DNA from: an uncultured Methanobrevibacter sp.
GTDB lineage: Archaea > Methanobacteriota > Methanobacteria > Methanobacteriales > Methanobacteriaceae
Assembly: GCF_902770715.1 (NCBI RefSeq)
Contig: NZ_CACXTS010000014.1
Coordinates: 1 to 46,011 of the forward strand
Direction of reading: 5' to 3'
DNA: 46,011 bases
In this document: positions 1-7,142 of the stretch, piece by piece
How the letters are laid out: each line of letters starts with the position of its first letter
Numbering within the stretch: the first letter of the stretch is position 1
The notes under the pieces: generated by a model
Told to the model about the DNA's origin: nothing
The model's database searches: none
The model's input: the letters and a program-made list of their open reading frames with translations, nothing else
Made by a program: the position numbers and the translations under genes

Positions 1-99
1 CTTTCTAGAACTGAGGTTACTGGTCATTCAACACCTTATAGTTCAATGATATCGGCAGAAATTGGCAATTGTGTTACAAGTATTGGTAATGAAGCTTTC
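1..99. repeat. Terminal direct repeat, left copy (circular assembly overlap)
   Basis: Bases 1-99 are identical to 45913-46011. The length of 99 is a usual assembler k-mer size, so this is most simply the overlap left when a circular or circularly permuted genome is cut open, not a biological terminal repeat. An open reading frame continues in phase through it. Confidence 0.93.
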
Positions 100-651
100 A
101 GAAATTGTACTAGTCTTACAAGTTGTACAATAGGTAGTGGCCTTACAAGTATTGGTAATTTTACTTTCTTTCAATGTAGTGGTCTTACAAGATTGAACAG
201 TAACGTTGATGGTGTATTCAATATTCCAAGTGGCGTTACAAGTATTGGTTATTATGCTTTCTATAATTGTAGTAGTCTTACAAGTATAGTTATACCAAGT
301 GGTGTTACAAGTATTGGTGATGCTGCTTTCTATAATTGTAGTGGCCTTACAAGTATAAATATACCTGATAGTGTTACAAGTATTGATAGTGATGCTTTCA
401 GAAATTGTACTAGTCTTACAAGTTGTACAATAGGTAGTGGCCTTACAAGTATTGGTGGTGGGGTTTTCTATAGTTGTAGTGGTCTTACAAGTATAACAGT
501 TAATGCAACAACTCCTCCGACTTTAGGCGAATTTGCTTTTGATTCCACTAGCAATTACCCAATCTATGTTCCTGCTTCATCAGTTAACGCATATAAATCA
601 GCTACAAATTGGAGTAATTACGCAGATAGAATACAAGCAAAATATGCATAA
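1..651 (+). CDS. BspA-like leucine-rich-repeat adhesin, C-terminal part (gene spans the circle junction)
   Basis: This is the C-terminal 216 residues of a roughly 405-residue protein whose N-terminus is at 45346; base 1 continues the same frame because bases 1-99 equal 45913-46011. It has about seven LRR_5/BspA-type units of 20-23 residues with the pattern V-TSIG-x-AF-x-NC-x-LT-x-I. It ends in the module TPP...IYVPASSVNAYKSATNW that recurs in other tail genes here. Such repeats usually form solenoid surface-binding domains, and the position among fibre genes points to a receptor-binding tail tip or fibre protein. A first internal ATG exists at 46 but is only a consequence of the linear cut. 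Repeat DNA is unusually conserved: 94-156 and 394-456 are identical. A terminator follows at 658. Confidence 0.85.
   Translation, partial: LSRTEVTGHSTPYSSMISAEIGNCVTSIGNEAFRNCTSLTSCTIGSGLTSIGNFTFFQCSGLTRLNSNVDGVFNIPSGVTSIGYYAFYNCSSLTSIVIPSGVTSIGDAAFYNCSGLTSINIPDSVTSIDSDAFRNCTSLTSCTIGSGLTSIGGGVFYSCSGLTSITVNATTPPTLGEFAFDSTSNYPIYVPASSVNAYKSATNWSNYADRIQAKYA
94..156 (+). repeat. 63-bp exact repeat within LRR gene (copy 1)
   Basis: Identical to 394-456, exactly 300 bp away in the same frame. It encodes AFRNCTSLTSCTIGSGLTSIG. This suggests recent duplication or gene conversion inside the adhesin gene. Confidence 0.9.
394..456 (+). repeat. 63-bp exact repeat within LRR gene (copy 2)
   Basis: Second copy of the segment at 94-156. 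Recombination between the two copies would remove exactly 300 bp, or 100 codons, and keep the frame. Confidence 0.9.
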
Positions 652-657
652 TATTAT

Positions 658-692
658 AAAAGACTGTCATTCATTGATGGTCTTTTATTATT
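658..692 (+). terminator. Rho-independent terminator after LRR adhesin
   Basis: Stem AAAAGAC (658-664) pairs with GTCTTTT (680-686), followed by a T-rich tail. It lies 6 bp after the stop codon and 10 bp before a TATGTTTA motif. Confidence 0.75.
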
Positions 693-696
693 TACA

Positions 697-704
697 TATG
701 TTTA
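697..704 (+). promoter_or_regulatory. TATGTTTA cassette promoter-like motif (1)
   Basis: Octamer 15 bp before the ATG at 720 and directly after a terminator. It fits TAnnTTT of the Bacteroidetes -7 element. A TTG occurs 20 bp upstream, near the usual -33 spacing. Confidence 0.6.
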
Positions 705-719
705 AATAAATATAAAATT

Positions 720-890
720 ATGAGATTTATAGATATAGAAACAGGAGACGGTTATGTTACATTAACCAGCGATGATGGCACTAAATATATGTTACCATCT
801 TCAAGTATAATATTGGTTGATGATGAATCAGGCGCAATTGCAGTTAAGAACACTGCATCAAGATGCACCATTGGTTACGTTTTAAAATAA
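720..890 (+). CDS. Small tail-fibre-operon protein (56 aa)
   Basis: A 56-residue frame starting MRFIDIETGDGYVTL. It follows a terminator and a TATGTTTA motif and is the first gene of a four-gene fibre operon. Its shape, a short beta-rich sequence with T-DD-TKYMLPSSSIILVDDESGAIAVKN, resembles the N-terminal part of the next gene (residues 1-60: NSLTLVTDDSDMFTFKKSATNDIFV). It may therefore be a stand-alone version of that N-terminal domain, perhaps an adaptor or chaperone for fibre attachment. The function is not known; the frame, position and similarity support it as a real gene. Confidence 0.65.
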   Translation: MRFIDIETGDGYVTLTSDDGTKYMLPSSSIILVDDESGAIAVKNTASRCTIGYVLK

Positions 891-915
891 TAATTAATTA
901 AAGAGATAGGTTCAA

Positions 916-1716
916 ATGATTAGTTTACAAAAAACAGGTAATGCCATCAAATTTACATTTGATGATAATGGTCATTATCTTTACAATGGTACGATAGAAG
1001 TACCTGTTAATTCATTAACTCTTGTTACAGATGATAGCGATATGTTCACATTCAAGAAATCTGCAACAAATGATATTTTCGTATCGGGTCTATATTCTGA
1101 AATTGGAATGTCAAAATCAGAACTTGAAACCTTCTATAAGAATAATATGGTTGATTCATTCATTAATGCTGATGAAGCACAATCAATGATTGATGAATCA
1201 ATATCAGGAAAGGTTAACACAGTTGATAACCAAGTTGATGCTTATGGCATAGAAACTTCTTCTGGCGAAACTGCAAGAAGAGATTATGTTTTCTCAGCAG
1301 ATTCTTATGCAAATGGAGCATTTTATTATAAATCAGAAGAAGTGCTTCAAGATGGTTATAACAGAATTTCAGGAGGTATTAAAATAGTTGATAGTTCTGA
1401 TAATATAGTGTTAGATTACACCGTTCCTGATGGTCAGGCTACTAACATTTGGAATCCTTCGGAATATAGCCAGTATTTCACCGTTACAGAAAAAAATAGA
1501 TATAGTGCAACAATAGAACCTTCTGGAGATTATAGGATATTGAGTTGTAACATTAATGTTAATGGCGAAGCAATAAGAAATACTGCAAAATATTATATAA
1601 CAACAGCAAAATATCCATCATATCAATCAGCAGAAGCAATAGAGAATAACGTATATCCAAAATTGGAAGAACTTGAAGCAAGAATAAAAGCACTTGAAGA
1701 ACAAAATAACACTTAA
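916..1716 (+). CDS. Tail-fibre protein with C-terminal coiled coil
   Basis: A 266-residue protein in the fibre operon. Residues 1-60 form a beta-rich head related to the small protein encoded just upstream. Around residues 90-105 is a segment, DEAQSMIDESISGKVNTVD, of the SGKxD type typical of phage fibre shafts and also found in the next gene as EEMIDESISG. The C-terminal 25 residues (YPKLEELEARIKALEEQ) form a leucine-heptad coiled coil suited to trimerisation. No enzymatic motif is visible. It is most likely a structural fibre or fibre-adaptor subunit. Confidence 0.7.
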   Translation: MISLQKTGNAIKFTFDDNGHYLYNGTIEVPVNSLTLVTDDSDMFTFKKSATNDIFVSGLYSEIGMSKSELETFYKNNMVDSFINADEAQSMIDESISGKVNTVDNQVDAYGIETSSGETARRDYVFSADSYANGAFYYKSEEVLQDGYNRISGGIKIVDSSDNIVLDYTVPDGQATNIWNPSEYSQYFTVTEKNRYSATIEPSGDYRILSCNINVNGEAIRNTAKYYITTAKYPSYQSAEAIENNVYPKLEELEARIKALEEQNNT

Positions 1717-1734
1717 AAATTATTATAATATCTT

Positions 1735-2118
1735 ATGTTGAACATCAATCCATATGATAGTATGAATAACTGGAAACAATGTTGCACAACAGAACTTGCT
1801 GATGCTCAACGCTACTATGAGAAATGGCAGATTGACAAAATGCTTGAAGACATTGTGATTAGTGGCGGAGGTGTTACATCAGGAATGGTAGAAGAAATGA
1901 TTGATGAATCCATAAGTGGTGTTACAGAAGAAATTAATGAGTTAGCAACAATTGTTTCAGGTCAGACAGAAGAAATACTTAATAGATATACAAAACAAGA
2001 AACAAATGAATTACTTCAAGCATATCTGACAAAATTGGAAGCAAATTCAATGTTTGCAAATTATTCAAAAGTTGAAAATACAACTTTAATCTTAAATAAC
2101 GAAAACATAACAATATAA
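1735..2118 (+). CDS. Short tail-fibre protein
   Basis: A 127-residue protein starting MLNINPYDSMNNWKQCCTTELADAQRYYEKW. It shares the EEMIDESISG shaft segment with the preceding gene and contains the YTKQETNELL element typical of fibre shafts (compare YTKTETDNA in the gene at 2996). The end, NTTLILNNENITI, resembles the ending GTTLIFS of the next gene. It is tightly packed in the operon, with 18 bp before it and 4 bp after. A structural fibre or connector role is likely; the exact position in the virion is unknown. Confidence 0.65.
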   Translation: MLNINPYDSMNNWKQCCTTELADAQRYYEKWQIDKMLEDIVISGGGVTSGMVEEMIDESISGVTEEINELATIVSGQTEEILNRYTKQETNELLQAYLTKLEANSMFANYSKVENTTLILNNENITI

Positions 2119-2122
2119 AACA

Positions 2123-2926
2123 ATGGCAAATACATTAGATACAATTAAATTGTCAGGTGTGACCTATGACATTATAGACGCAACAGCAGTTCATTCGCTT
2201 GATGGCTATTGGAATTCAGGACAAACCGAATCAGCAATAACGGCAGCAACATCAGCACTTGCTGAAACCATTGGAAATATGCATTATCAGACGTCTGGAG
2301 ACGTTCAAAATGCAATTGCTGAAGGAGTATCAGGCAAGGTTGATACAACGGCTTATACAGCCTATACAGCAGCTACAGCAACAGAATTGGGTGGTTATGC
2401 TGACAGCGTAACTTATAATTCAACATCAAAATATGTTGAGTTCTATCATGGTGGCACCGGTGGAACAAAGGTATTCGAATATGATGCATCCCCATTCTTA
2501 ATTGATGGAATGGTACAGAATGTTGAAATTAAAGATGTAACAATATCAGGAGAAGTGGTCACTTGTCTTGTAATATCATTCAACACTGACGCTGGAAAAC
2601 AGGATATAAATGTTCCATTAACTGATATATTTGATGCTTCAAATTATTACACAACTGCTGAAACTGATAATAAAATAGCAGAAGCAACATCAGGAAAAGC
2701 AGACAGTTCAACCGTTAGTGGAATTAATGACACTCTTACAGCACATACCGCCAACACTGACATCCATGTAACCACAACCGATAAATCAACTTGGTCAGGA
2801 AAACAAGACGCATTGGTATCAGGAAGCAATATTAAGACAATTAACAACCAATCAATATTGGGAAGCGGAAATATTGACGTTCAAACACTACCAACAGTAT
2901 CAGGAACAACGTTGATATTCTCCTAA
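2123..2926 (+). CDS. Tail-fibre shaft protein
   Basis: A 267-residue protein with the N-terminus MANTLDTIKLSGVTYDI, shared with the next fibre gene (MSNIIDSIQLSGTTYQI), which indicates duplicated fibre genes. It carries repeats of the phage fibre pattern YTxxETDNxIxxATSGKxD (about residues 175-190) and the motif SGSNIKTINNQSILGSGNI near the C-terminus. That motif is common in tail fibres of many phages. It ends GTTLIFS. It is the last gene before the terminator at 2937. Confidence 0.8.
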   Translation: MANTLDTIKLSGVTYDIIDATAVHSLDGYWNSGQTESAITAATSALAETIGNMHYQTSGDVQNAIAEGVSGKVDTTAYTAYTAATATELGGYADSVTYNSTSKYVEFYHGGTGGTKVFEYDASPFLIDGMVQNVEIKDVTISGEVVTCLVISFNTDAGKQDINVPLTDIFDASNYYTTAETDNKIAEATSGKADSSTVSGINDTLTAHTANTDIHVTTTDKSTWSGKQDALVSGSNIKTINNQSILGSGNIDVQTLPTVSGTTLIFS

Positions 2927-2936
2927 AGAATATAAG

Positions 2937-2968
2937 AAGGGTAGATTTAAATTATCTACCCTTTTTTA
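2937..2968 (+). terminator. Rho-independent terminator
   Basis: Perfect 9-bp stem AAGGGTAGA (2937-2945) with TCTACCCTT (2955-2963), then a T run. TATGTTTA follows 6 bp after the stem. Confidence 0.85.
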
Positions 2969-2969
2969 A

Positions 2970-2977
2970 TATGTTTA
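2970..2977 (+). promoter_or_regulatory. TATGTTTA cassette promoter-like motif (2)
   Basis: Octamer 6 bp after a terminator stem and 18 bp before the ATG at 2996. A downstream AAATATT is shared with several other copies. Confidence 0.62.
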
Positions 2978-2995
2978 TTAAAAATATTACGTAAT

Positions 2996-4399
2996 ATGAG
3001 CAATATAATTGATTCAATACAACTTAGTGGTACGACCTATCAGATTCAAGGAAGCGGTGGAGGTGTGCCAGAGAATGTATTTACAGCATATACAGCATCA
3101 ACAGACTCAAGAATTGGCGAGGATGAGGAAGTAACTGCTGCTGCTCTCAATGCGCTTGATGAAAAGATTGACAGCATAAGCGGAGGCGGCAACCCTACAG
3201 TTGAGGTGACACAAGCAGAATATGACGCAATGGTTTCAGCAGGAACCGTAAGCGCTGATACATATTATATCATCACTGATGCACAAGCTGGTGACTTAAC
3301 AAACTATTATACCAAGACTGAAACTGATAATGCTATCACAGCAGCAACATCAGGAAAGGTAGATACAAGTGATTTCAACACATATAGCGCAAGTGTTGAA
3401 ACAGCATTATCTGGAAAACAAGACACCCTTGTCAGTGGAACAAATATCAAGACCATTAATAATGAATCATTACTTGGTAGTGGAAATATTGATATTCAAG
3501 GTGGAGGTGGTGGTGGAAAAGCAGTCAGTGGTGGTACAAATATTTCAATTACAACTGGAGAAACTGCTGATACCATCAACTGCACATTGCCATTTAGTTA
3601 TGAAGGAGACAATTTAAAAACAACTGTTTCAGGAAATTCATTTGTTGGCTATTTCCATTATGGACAAATTTTTGGTATTAATAACACATTACAAGGTAGA
3701 AATAGTGCTACTGGAATAGAAAAAAATACAACAATAATTGGCTACAATAACCAATCGTTGAGAATGGAGAATTCTATTGTTATTGGTTCTTCAAACAATT
3801 TAGGCAATATTTTTGGTGTTAATAACTATAATTATATTTTTGGTTTTTCAAATACAGTAACTCCTGGAGGTACACAAAACAATATAGTCAACAACAATTT
3901 TGTTATAGGAAACAATAATACAATTAATAAAAAAATTAATAATTTCATTTTTGGTTATGGTATTAAACCAAGTAACAATGATGAATTTTCATTGGGAAAA
4001 TACAATAACTCTGTAAGTGGTTCAAGTACATTTGGTGATAGTGGTAACACCTTGTTTTCTGTTGGTAATGGTACGGCAGATAATGCAAGGCATAATGCAT
4101 TTGAGATAAGGCAGAATGGTGATATATATCTTACCTTGGATGGTCAAGATGTTAAACTGCAAGACCAACTTGGAGGAAGTTCAATAACTGTTGATACAGC
4201 ATTGGATAGTGGTTCAACAAATCCAGTCGAAAACAGAGTAATCTATAACAAGATTGATGAGGTTGAGGAAGTAACTGCTGCTGGTCTTAATGCTGTTAAT
4301 GACAAGTTTGGTGGCTTGAAACTTGTTAGTCTAACTCAAGCAGAATATAATGCCCTTGCAACAAAGGATGCATCAACACTTTACATTATTGTCAACTAA
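2996..4399 (+). CDS. Tail-fibre protein with trimeric-autotransporter-like head repeats
   Basis: A 467-residue fibre. The N-terminus (IDSIQLSGTTYQI) matches the gene at 2123. Residues about 100-165 hold the shaft repeats YYTKTETDNAITAATSGKVD and GKQDTLVSGTNIKTINN, followed by LLGSGNIDIQ. Residues about 205-330 contain repeated N/G/I-rich units (FGINNTLQG, IGYNNQS, VIGSSNN, VIGNNNTI, FGYGI) that look like the left-handed parallel beta-roll of YadA/Hia-type heads. The C-terminus has the element TQAEYNALATKDASTLYIIV, which also occurs internally as TQAEYDAMVSAGTVSADTYYIIT. It begins a six-gene cassette, and its stop overlaps the next start by one base (TAATG). Confidence 0.8.
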   Translation: MSNIIDSIQLSGTTYQIQGSGGGVPENVFTAYTASTDSRIGEDEEVTAAALNALDEKIDSISGGGNPTVEVTQAEYDAMVSAGTVSADTYYIITDAQAGDLTNYYTKTETDNAITAATSGKVDTSDFNTYSASVETALSGKQDTLVSGTNIKTINNESLLGSGNIDIQGGGGGGKAVSGGTNISITTGETADTINCTLPFSYEGDNLKTTVSGNSFVGYFHYGQIFGINNTLQGRNSATGIEKNTTIIGYNNQSLRMENSIVIGSSNNLGNIFGVNNYNYIFGFSNTVTPGGTQNNIVNNNFVIGNNNTINKKINNFIFGYGIKPSNNDEFSLGKYNNSVSGSSTFGDSGNTLFSVGNGTADNARHNAFEIRQNGDIYLTLDGQDVKLQDQLGGSSITVDTALDSGSTNPVENRVIYNKIDEVEEVTAAGLNAVNDKFGGLKLVSLTQAEYNALATKDASTLYIIVN

Positions 4400-5244
4400 T
4401 GAAGACTTGCATACATACTGTCATACTGAATGAACTAGACGAATACTTGAAGGCATGGTTAGACCATCATTCACCGATGGTTGACCATATCTTCATTTTC
4501 GAAGACATTGACAGTCATTCACACAAGCATATTACAGACCAATATTCAAATGTAACACTATTGTCAGTCTTTGACATCTATGATGGAACAAAAAATGAAT
4601 GGCTTATACAACATAGAGAGAAAGGTGGAATAAACCAGAGATACTACATAATGGATGGAGTACAATACATCCAAAGGATGAATGAATATGATTGGTGTTT
4701 CACTCTTGACATTGATGAGTTCATTACATTTCAAGAGCCATATAAGGCAATTTCAGACGTTCTGAGCGAGTTTCAAGATAAGGATGCTGTAATTCTCCAA
4801 TGGCTCAATTATGGTGCTTCTGGGAGGATTTCCAAGCCAAATTACAATGGAAGGGATTATAGGGAGTTCTATGTTGAAAAAGCAGACTTTTCAAACGCTG
4901 ATGAGAAGTTCAAAATGGATTCAAAGATTGCTTGGAACTTGAGGAAGATTACAAGATGGAACTTATGTGGGCTTCATTGCTGTGCTGGGAATTGGGTAAA
5001 GACCAACGGAGAGAAGAACAGAAGAAGTACAGTGTATGACAAGATGTATCTTAGTCATTATGTCACAAGGTCTTGGGAAGAATATCTTTGGAAGATTTAT
5101 GTAAGAGGAATGCATTGCTTCAACGACCATAGAAAGGACAAGGATTTCTTCGAGATAAACAAGGATATGCTACCAATGTATGATGAATGTATGAAGTTCA
5201 AGGAAGAATATTTAAAGAGAAATAATATATTATTAAACGTTTAA
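4399..5244 (+). CDS. Glycosyltransferase, GT2/GT92-like
   Basis: A 281-residue protein likely to transfer a sugar from a nucleotide sugar. The start MKTCIHTVILNELDEYLKAWLDHH is the typical opening of the Glyco_tranf_2_4/GT92-like group. The metal-binding DxD-type motif is DIDEF at residues 104-108, in the context WCFTLDIDEFI. The family usually has about 250-300 residues, so it looks complete. The gene overlaps the stop of the fibre gene before it and precedes another tail gene by 4 bp, so it is co-transcribed with fibre genes. It could decorate the fibres themselves or the host receptor glycan; the sequence does not decide which. Confidence 0.8.
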   Translation: MKTCIHTVILNELDEYLKAWLDHHSPMVDHIFIFEDIDSHSHKHITDQYSNVTLLSVFDIYDGTKNEWLIQHREKGGINQRYYIMDGVQYIQRMNEYDWCFTLDIDEFITFQEPYKAISDVLSEFQDKDAVILQWLNYGASGRISKPNYNGRDYREFYVEKADFSNADEKFKMDSKIAWNLRKITRWNLCGLHCCAGNWVKTNGEKNRRSTVYDKMYLSHYVTRSWEEYLWKIYVRGMHCFNDHRKDKDFFEINKDMLPMYDECMKFKEEYLKRNNILLNV

Positions 5245-5248
5245 TAAA

Positions 5249-5890
5249 ATGAATAATCTTAAAAAGTTTAGTACTGAAGCAGACTACAGTGCTGCAACGT
5301 TGAACTACCCAGCAGTATCATGGGTAACTGCTACTGATAATGTGCATTTTGACAAGACTGCACCTGTTGTTGTTAATGATAAAGTTATGATGGCTTGGCA
5401 TAGTCCTTCTGATGAACCATCTGGAAAGGACATTGTATTATGGAATGGCGGTGCATCAATAGAACCAGAACTGTTATTTGTCAGTCTTACATTGAATGAT
5501 GTTGATGTTATGAATATTGCTAGTCAAGCTGGAACTTTGAATAATTATTCAACACCAGATACAGATTATCTTGCAAAATATGAGTTAATCGATGATTCCG
5601 CAATCACTGATATATTCAGTGGAGACCTTGGTGGAGGTTGGGGAAGTGATGCTGGTAGTGTTGATTTCTTAATTCCATCACAAGTAACTGAAATACAGAA
5701 TTTACCACAGAATGTCCTAAATGTGGTTGTAGAGGCTGCAACACCTCCAACAATTAGTGTTGAGTGGTCTGATTTTGTAGGAGATATTTATGTTCCAGAC
5801 AATGCTGTAAGTGTATATCAGACTGCTTGGAGTGATGCGTCAAGTAGTATATATCCAATCTCAGAATATCAAGGTAACTTACCAGTGTAA
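5249..5890 (+). CDS. Tail-fibre/adhesin protein with YVP C-terminal module
   Basis: A 213-residue protein without enzyme motifs. The N-terminal half is a small beta-rich domain (YPAVSWVTATDNVHFDKT, then IVLWNGG). The C-terminus (about residues 160-210) is the module AATPPTI...DIYVPDNAVSVYQTAWSDASSSIYPISEY, the same type that ends the LRR adhesin (1-651) and the genes at 7143 and 9044. Here it comes without clear LRR units. It lies between the glycosyltransferase and the epimerase genes and touches both (4-bp gap, 1-bp overlap). It is therefore a candidate acceptor for their sugar product, which is inference from position only. Confidence 0.7.
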   Translation: MNNLKKFSTEADYSAATLNYPAVSWVTATDNVHFDKTAPVVVNDKVMMAWHSPSDEPSGKDIVLWNGGASIEPELLFVSLTLNDVDVMNIASQAGTLNNYSTPDTDYLAKYELIDDSAITDIFSGDLGGGWGSDAGSVDFLIPSQVTEIQNLPQNVLNVVVEAATPPTISVEWSDFVGDIYVPDNAVSVYQTAWSDASSSIYPISEYQGNLPV

Positions 5891-6720
5891 TGAAAATACT
5901 ATTAACTGGATATAAGGGTTTTATTGGCACAAACCTTGTAAAGAAACTTGAAAAACACAAAATAATTGGAGTCGATTTAAATGATGGTAATGACATCCTA
6001 GACTCCAATTATATAAATGCACTGTTTGAGTTTTACCATTTTGATGCAATCATCCATCTTGCAGCCATTGCTGGTGTTGGTTATTCCATTGAACATTCTG
6101 AAGAAGTGCTAACCAATAATATAATTGGGTTTGATGTTCTTGCAAAAGCAGCAATAAAGCATAATGTGAAGCATTTCATCTATGCATCATCATCAAGTGT
6201 ATATGGTGATGACGGAACTCAGAAGTCTCCTTATGCTGTTTCAAAGGCAACTAATGAACTGCAAGCTGCAATGTACAGTAATCTATCTGATATGAAGTTC
6301 ACTGGAATGAGGTTCTTTACAGTTTATGGTGAGGGTATAAGAGAAGACCTTGCAATCAGCAAGTTCATCAAGGCAATGAAAGCCAATGAACCGTTATATG
6401 TTTATGGCGATGGCGAACAGAAGAGAGATTTCACTTATGTTGATGACATTTGTGAGGCAATAAAGTTGATTCTTGAAAGTGATAAGGAATGGAGGAATGA
6501 GGTATTTGACATTGGATATGGTAGCAGTACATCAGTGAATGAATTGATTGGTATATTGAAGGGTATTATAAATATCAACTATGACAAGGTGATATACCAA
6601 GATGAAAAGGCTTATGATGTTAAAGCAACATTGGCAAACGCAAATAAACTATACGAATGGTTTGGTTTCAAGCCTAGGTATGATATTAAAAAAGGTTTAA
6701 GAGAATGGCAGTTAAAATAG
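5890..6720 (+). CDS. NAD-dependent sugar-nucleotide epimerase/dehydratase (SDR)
   Basis: A 276-residue extended short-chain dehydrogenase. The Rossmann motif GYKGFIG is at residues 7-13, the catalytic pair YAVSK at 115-119, and the active-site serines SSS near 100-103. The segments MRFFTVYGEG and YVYGDGEQKRDFTYVDDI are typical of UDP-glucose/UDP-glucuronate 4-epimerase-like enzymes. It probably epimerises or dehydrates a UDP- or dTDP-sugar in the cytoplasm and supplies a donor for the glycosyltransferase two genes upstream. At 276 residues it is slightly shorter than the usual 310-340. The start overlaps the previous stop (TAATG), and its 3' end overlaps the next gene by 16 bp. Confidence 0.85.
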   Translation: MKILLTGYKGFIGTNLVKKLEKHKIIGVDLNDGNDILDSNYINALFEFYHFDAIIHLAAIAGVGYSIEHSEEVLTNNIIGFDVLAKAAIKHNVKHFIYASSSSVYGDDGTQKSPYAVSKATNELQAAMYSNLSDMKFTGMRFFTVYGEGIREDLAISKFIKAMKANEPLYVYGDGEQKRDFTYVDDICEAIKLILESDKEWRNEVFDIGYGSSTSVNELIGILKGIININYDKVIYQDEKAYDVKATLANANKLYEWFGFKPRYDIKKGLREWQLK

Positions 6721-7136
6721 GGAATAACGATATAACATTAAAGTTAGGCAGCAGTGATGTAACTGCTGCTTACATTGGTGATACCTTGGTGTATAGTGGT
6801 GGAACACAGCCACAAACCCTTCAATGGGTTACATTCAGCAATGGCGATACAATACCATCAGACTTACAGATATATGGCATTAAGGGAATTGTGAATGACT
6901 TAGGCAGAGTGTTTATTGATTTTCTTGAAGATATATTTGTTGAAGATGCAGGAAGGAATAAGTACAATGTATTTATTGGAAACTATTCCATTCCTTGTTA
7001 CAGTGAATATGATATTCTTTCAAATACATCAGTGGAATATATATTCTCCAATATTGGTTGTTCTGATTCATGCACTGTAAGCAGCAAGACAATTGCCAAT
7101 ATGTCAAATGATATTCAATTATACATTTACGCATAA
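6705..7136 (+). CDS. Small tail/fibre-associated protein
   Basis: A 143-residue protein. The first 32 residues (VKIGNNDITLKLGSSDVTAAYIGDTLVYSGG) form a compact beta-rich module of a kind often seen at the N-terminus of Bacteroides phage tail proteins, probably an attachment domain. The remainder has no recognisable domain. It overlaps the epimerase gene by 16 bp and precedes the large adhesin at 7143 by 6 bp, which suggests translational coupling in the fibre cassette. Confidence 0.65.
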   Translation: MAVKIGNNDITLKLGSSDVTAAYIGDTLVYSGGTQPQTLQWVTFSNGDTIPSDLQIYGIKGIVNDLGRVFIDFLEDIFVEDAGRNKYNVFIGNYSIPCYSEYDILSNTSVEYIFSNIGCSDSCTVSSKTIANMSNDIQLYIYA

Positions 7137-7142
7137 TATATT

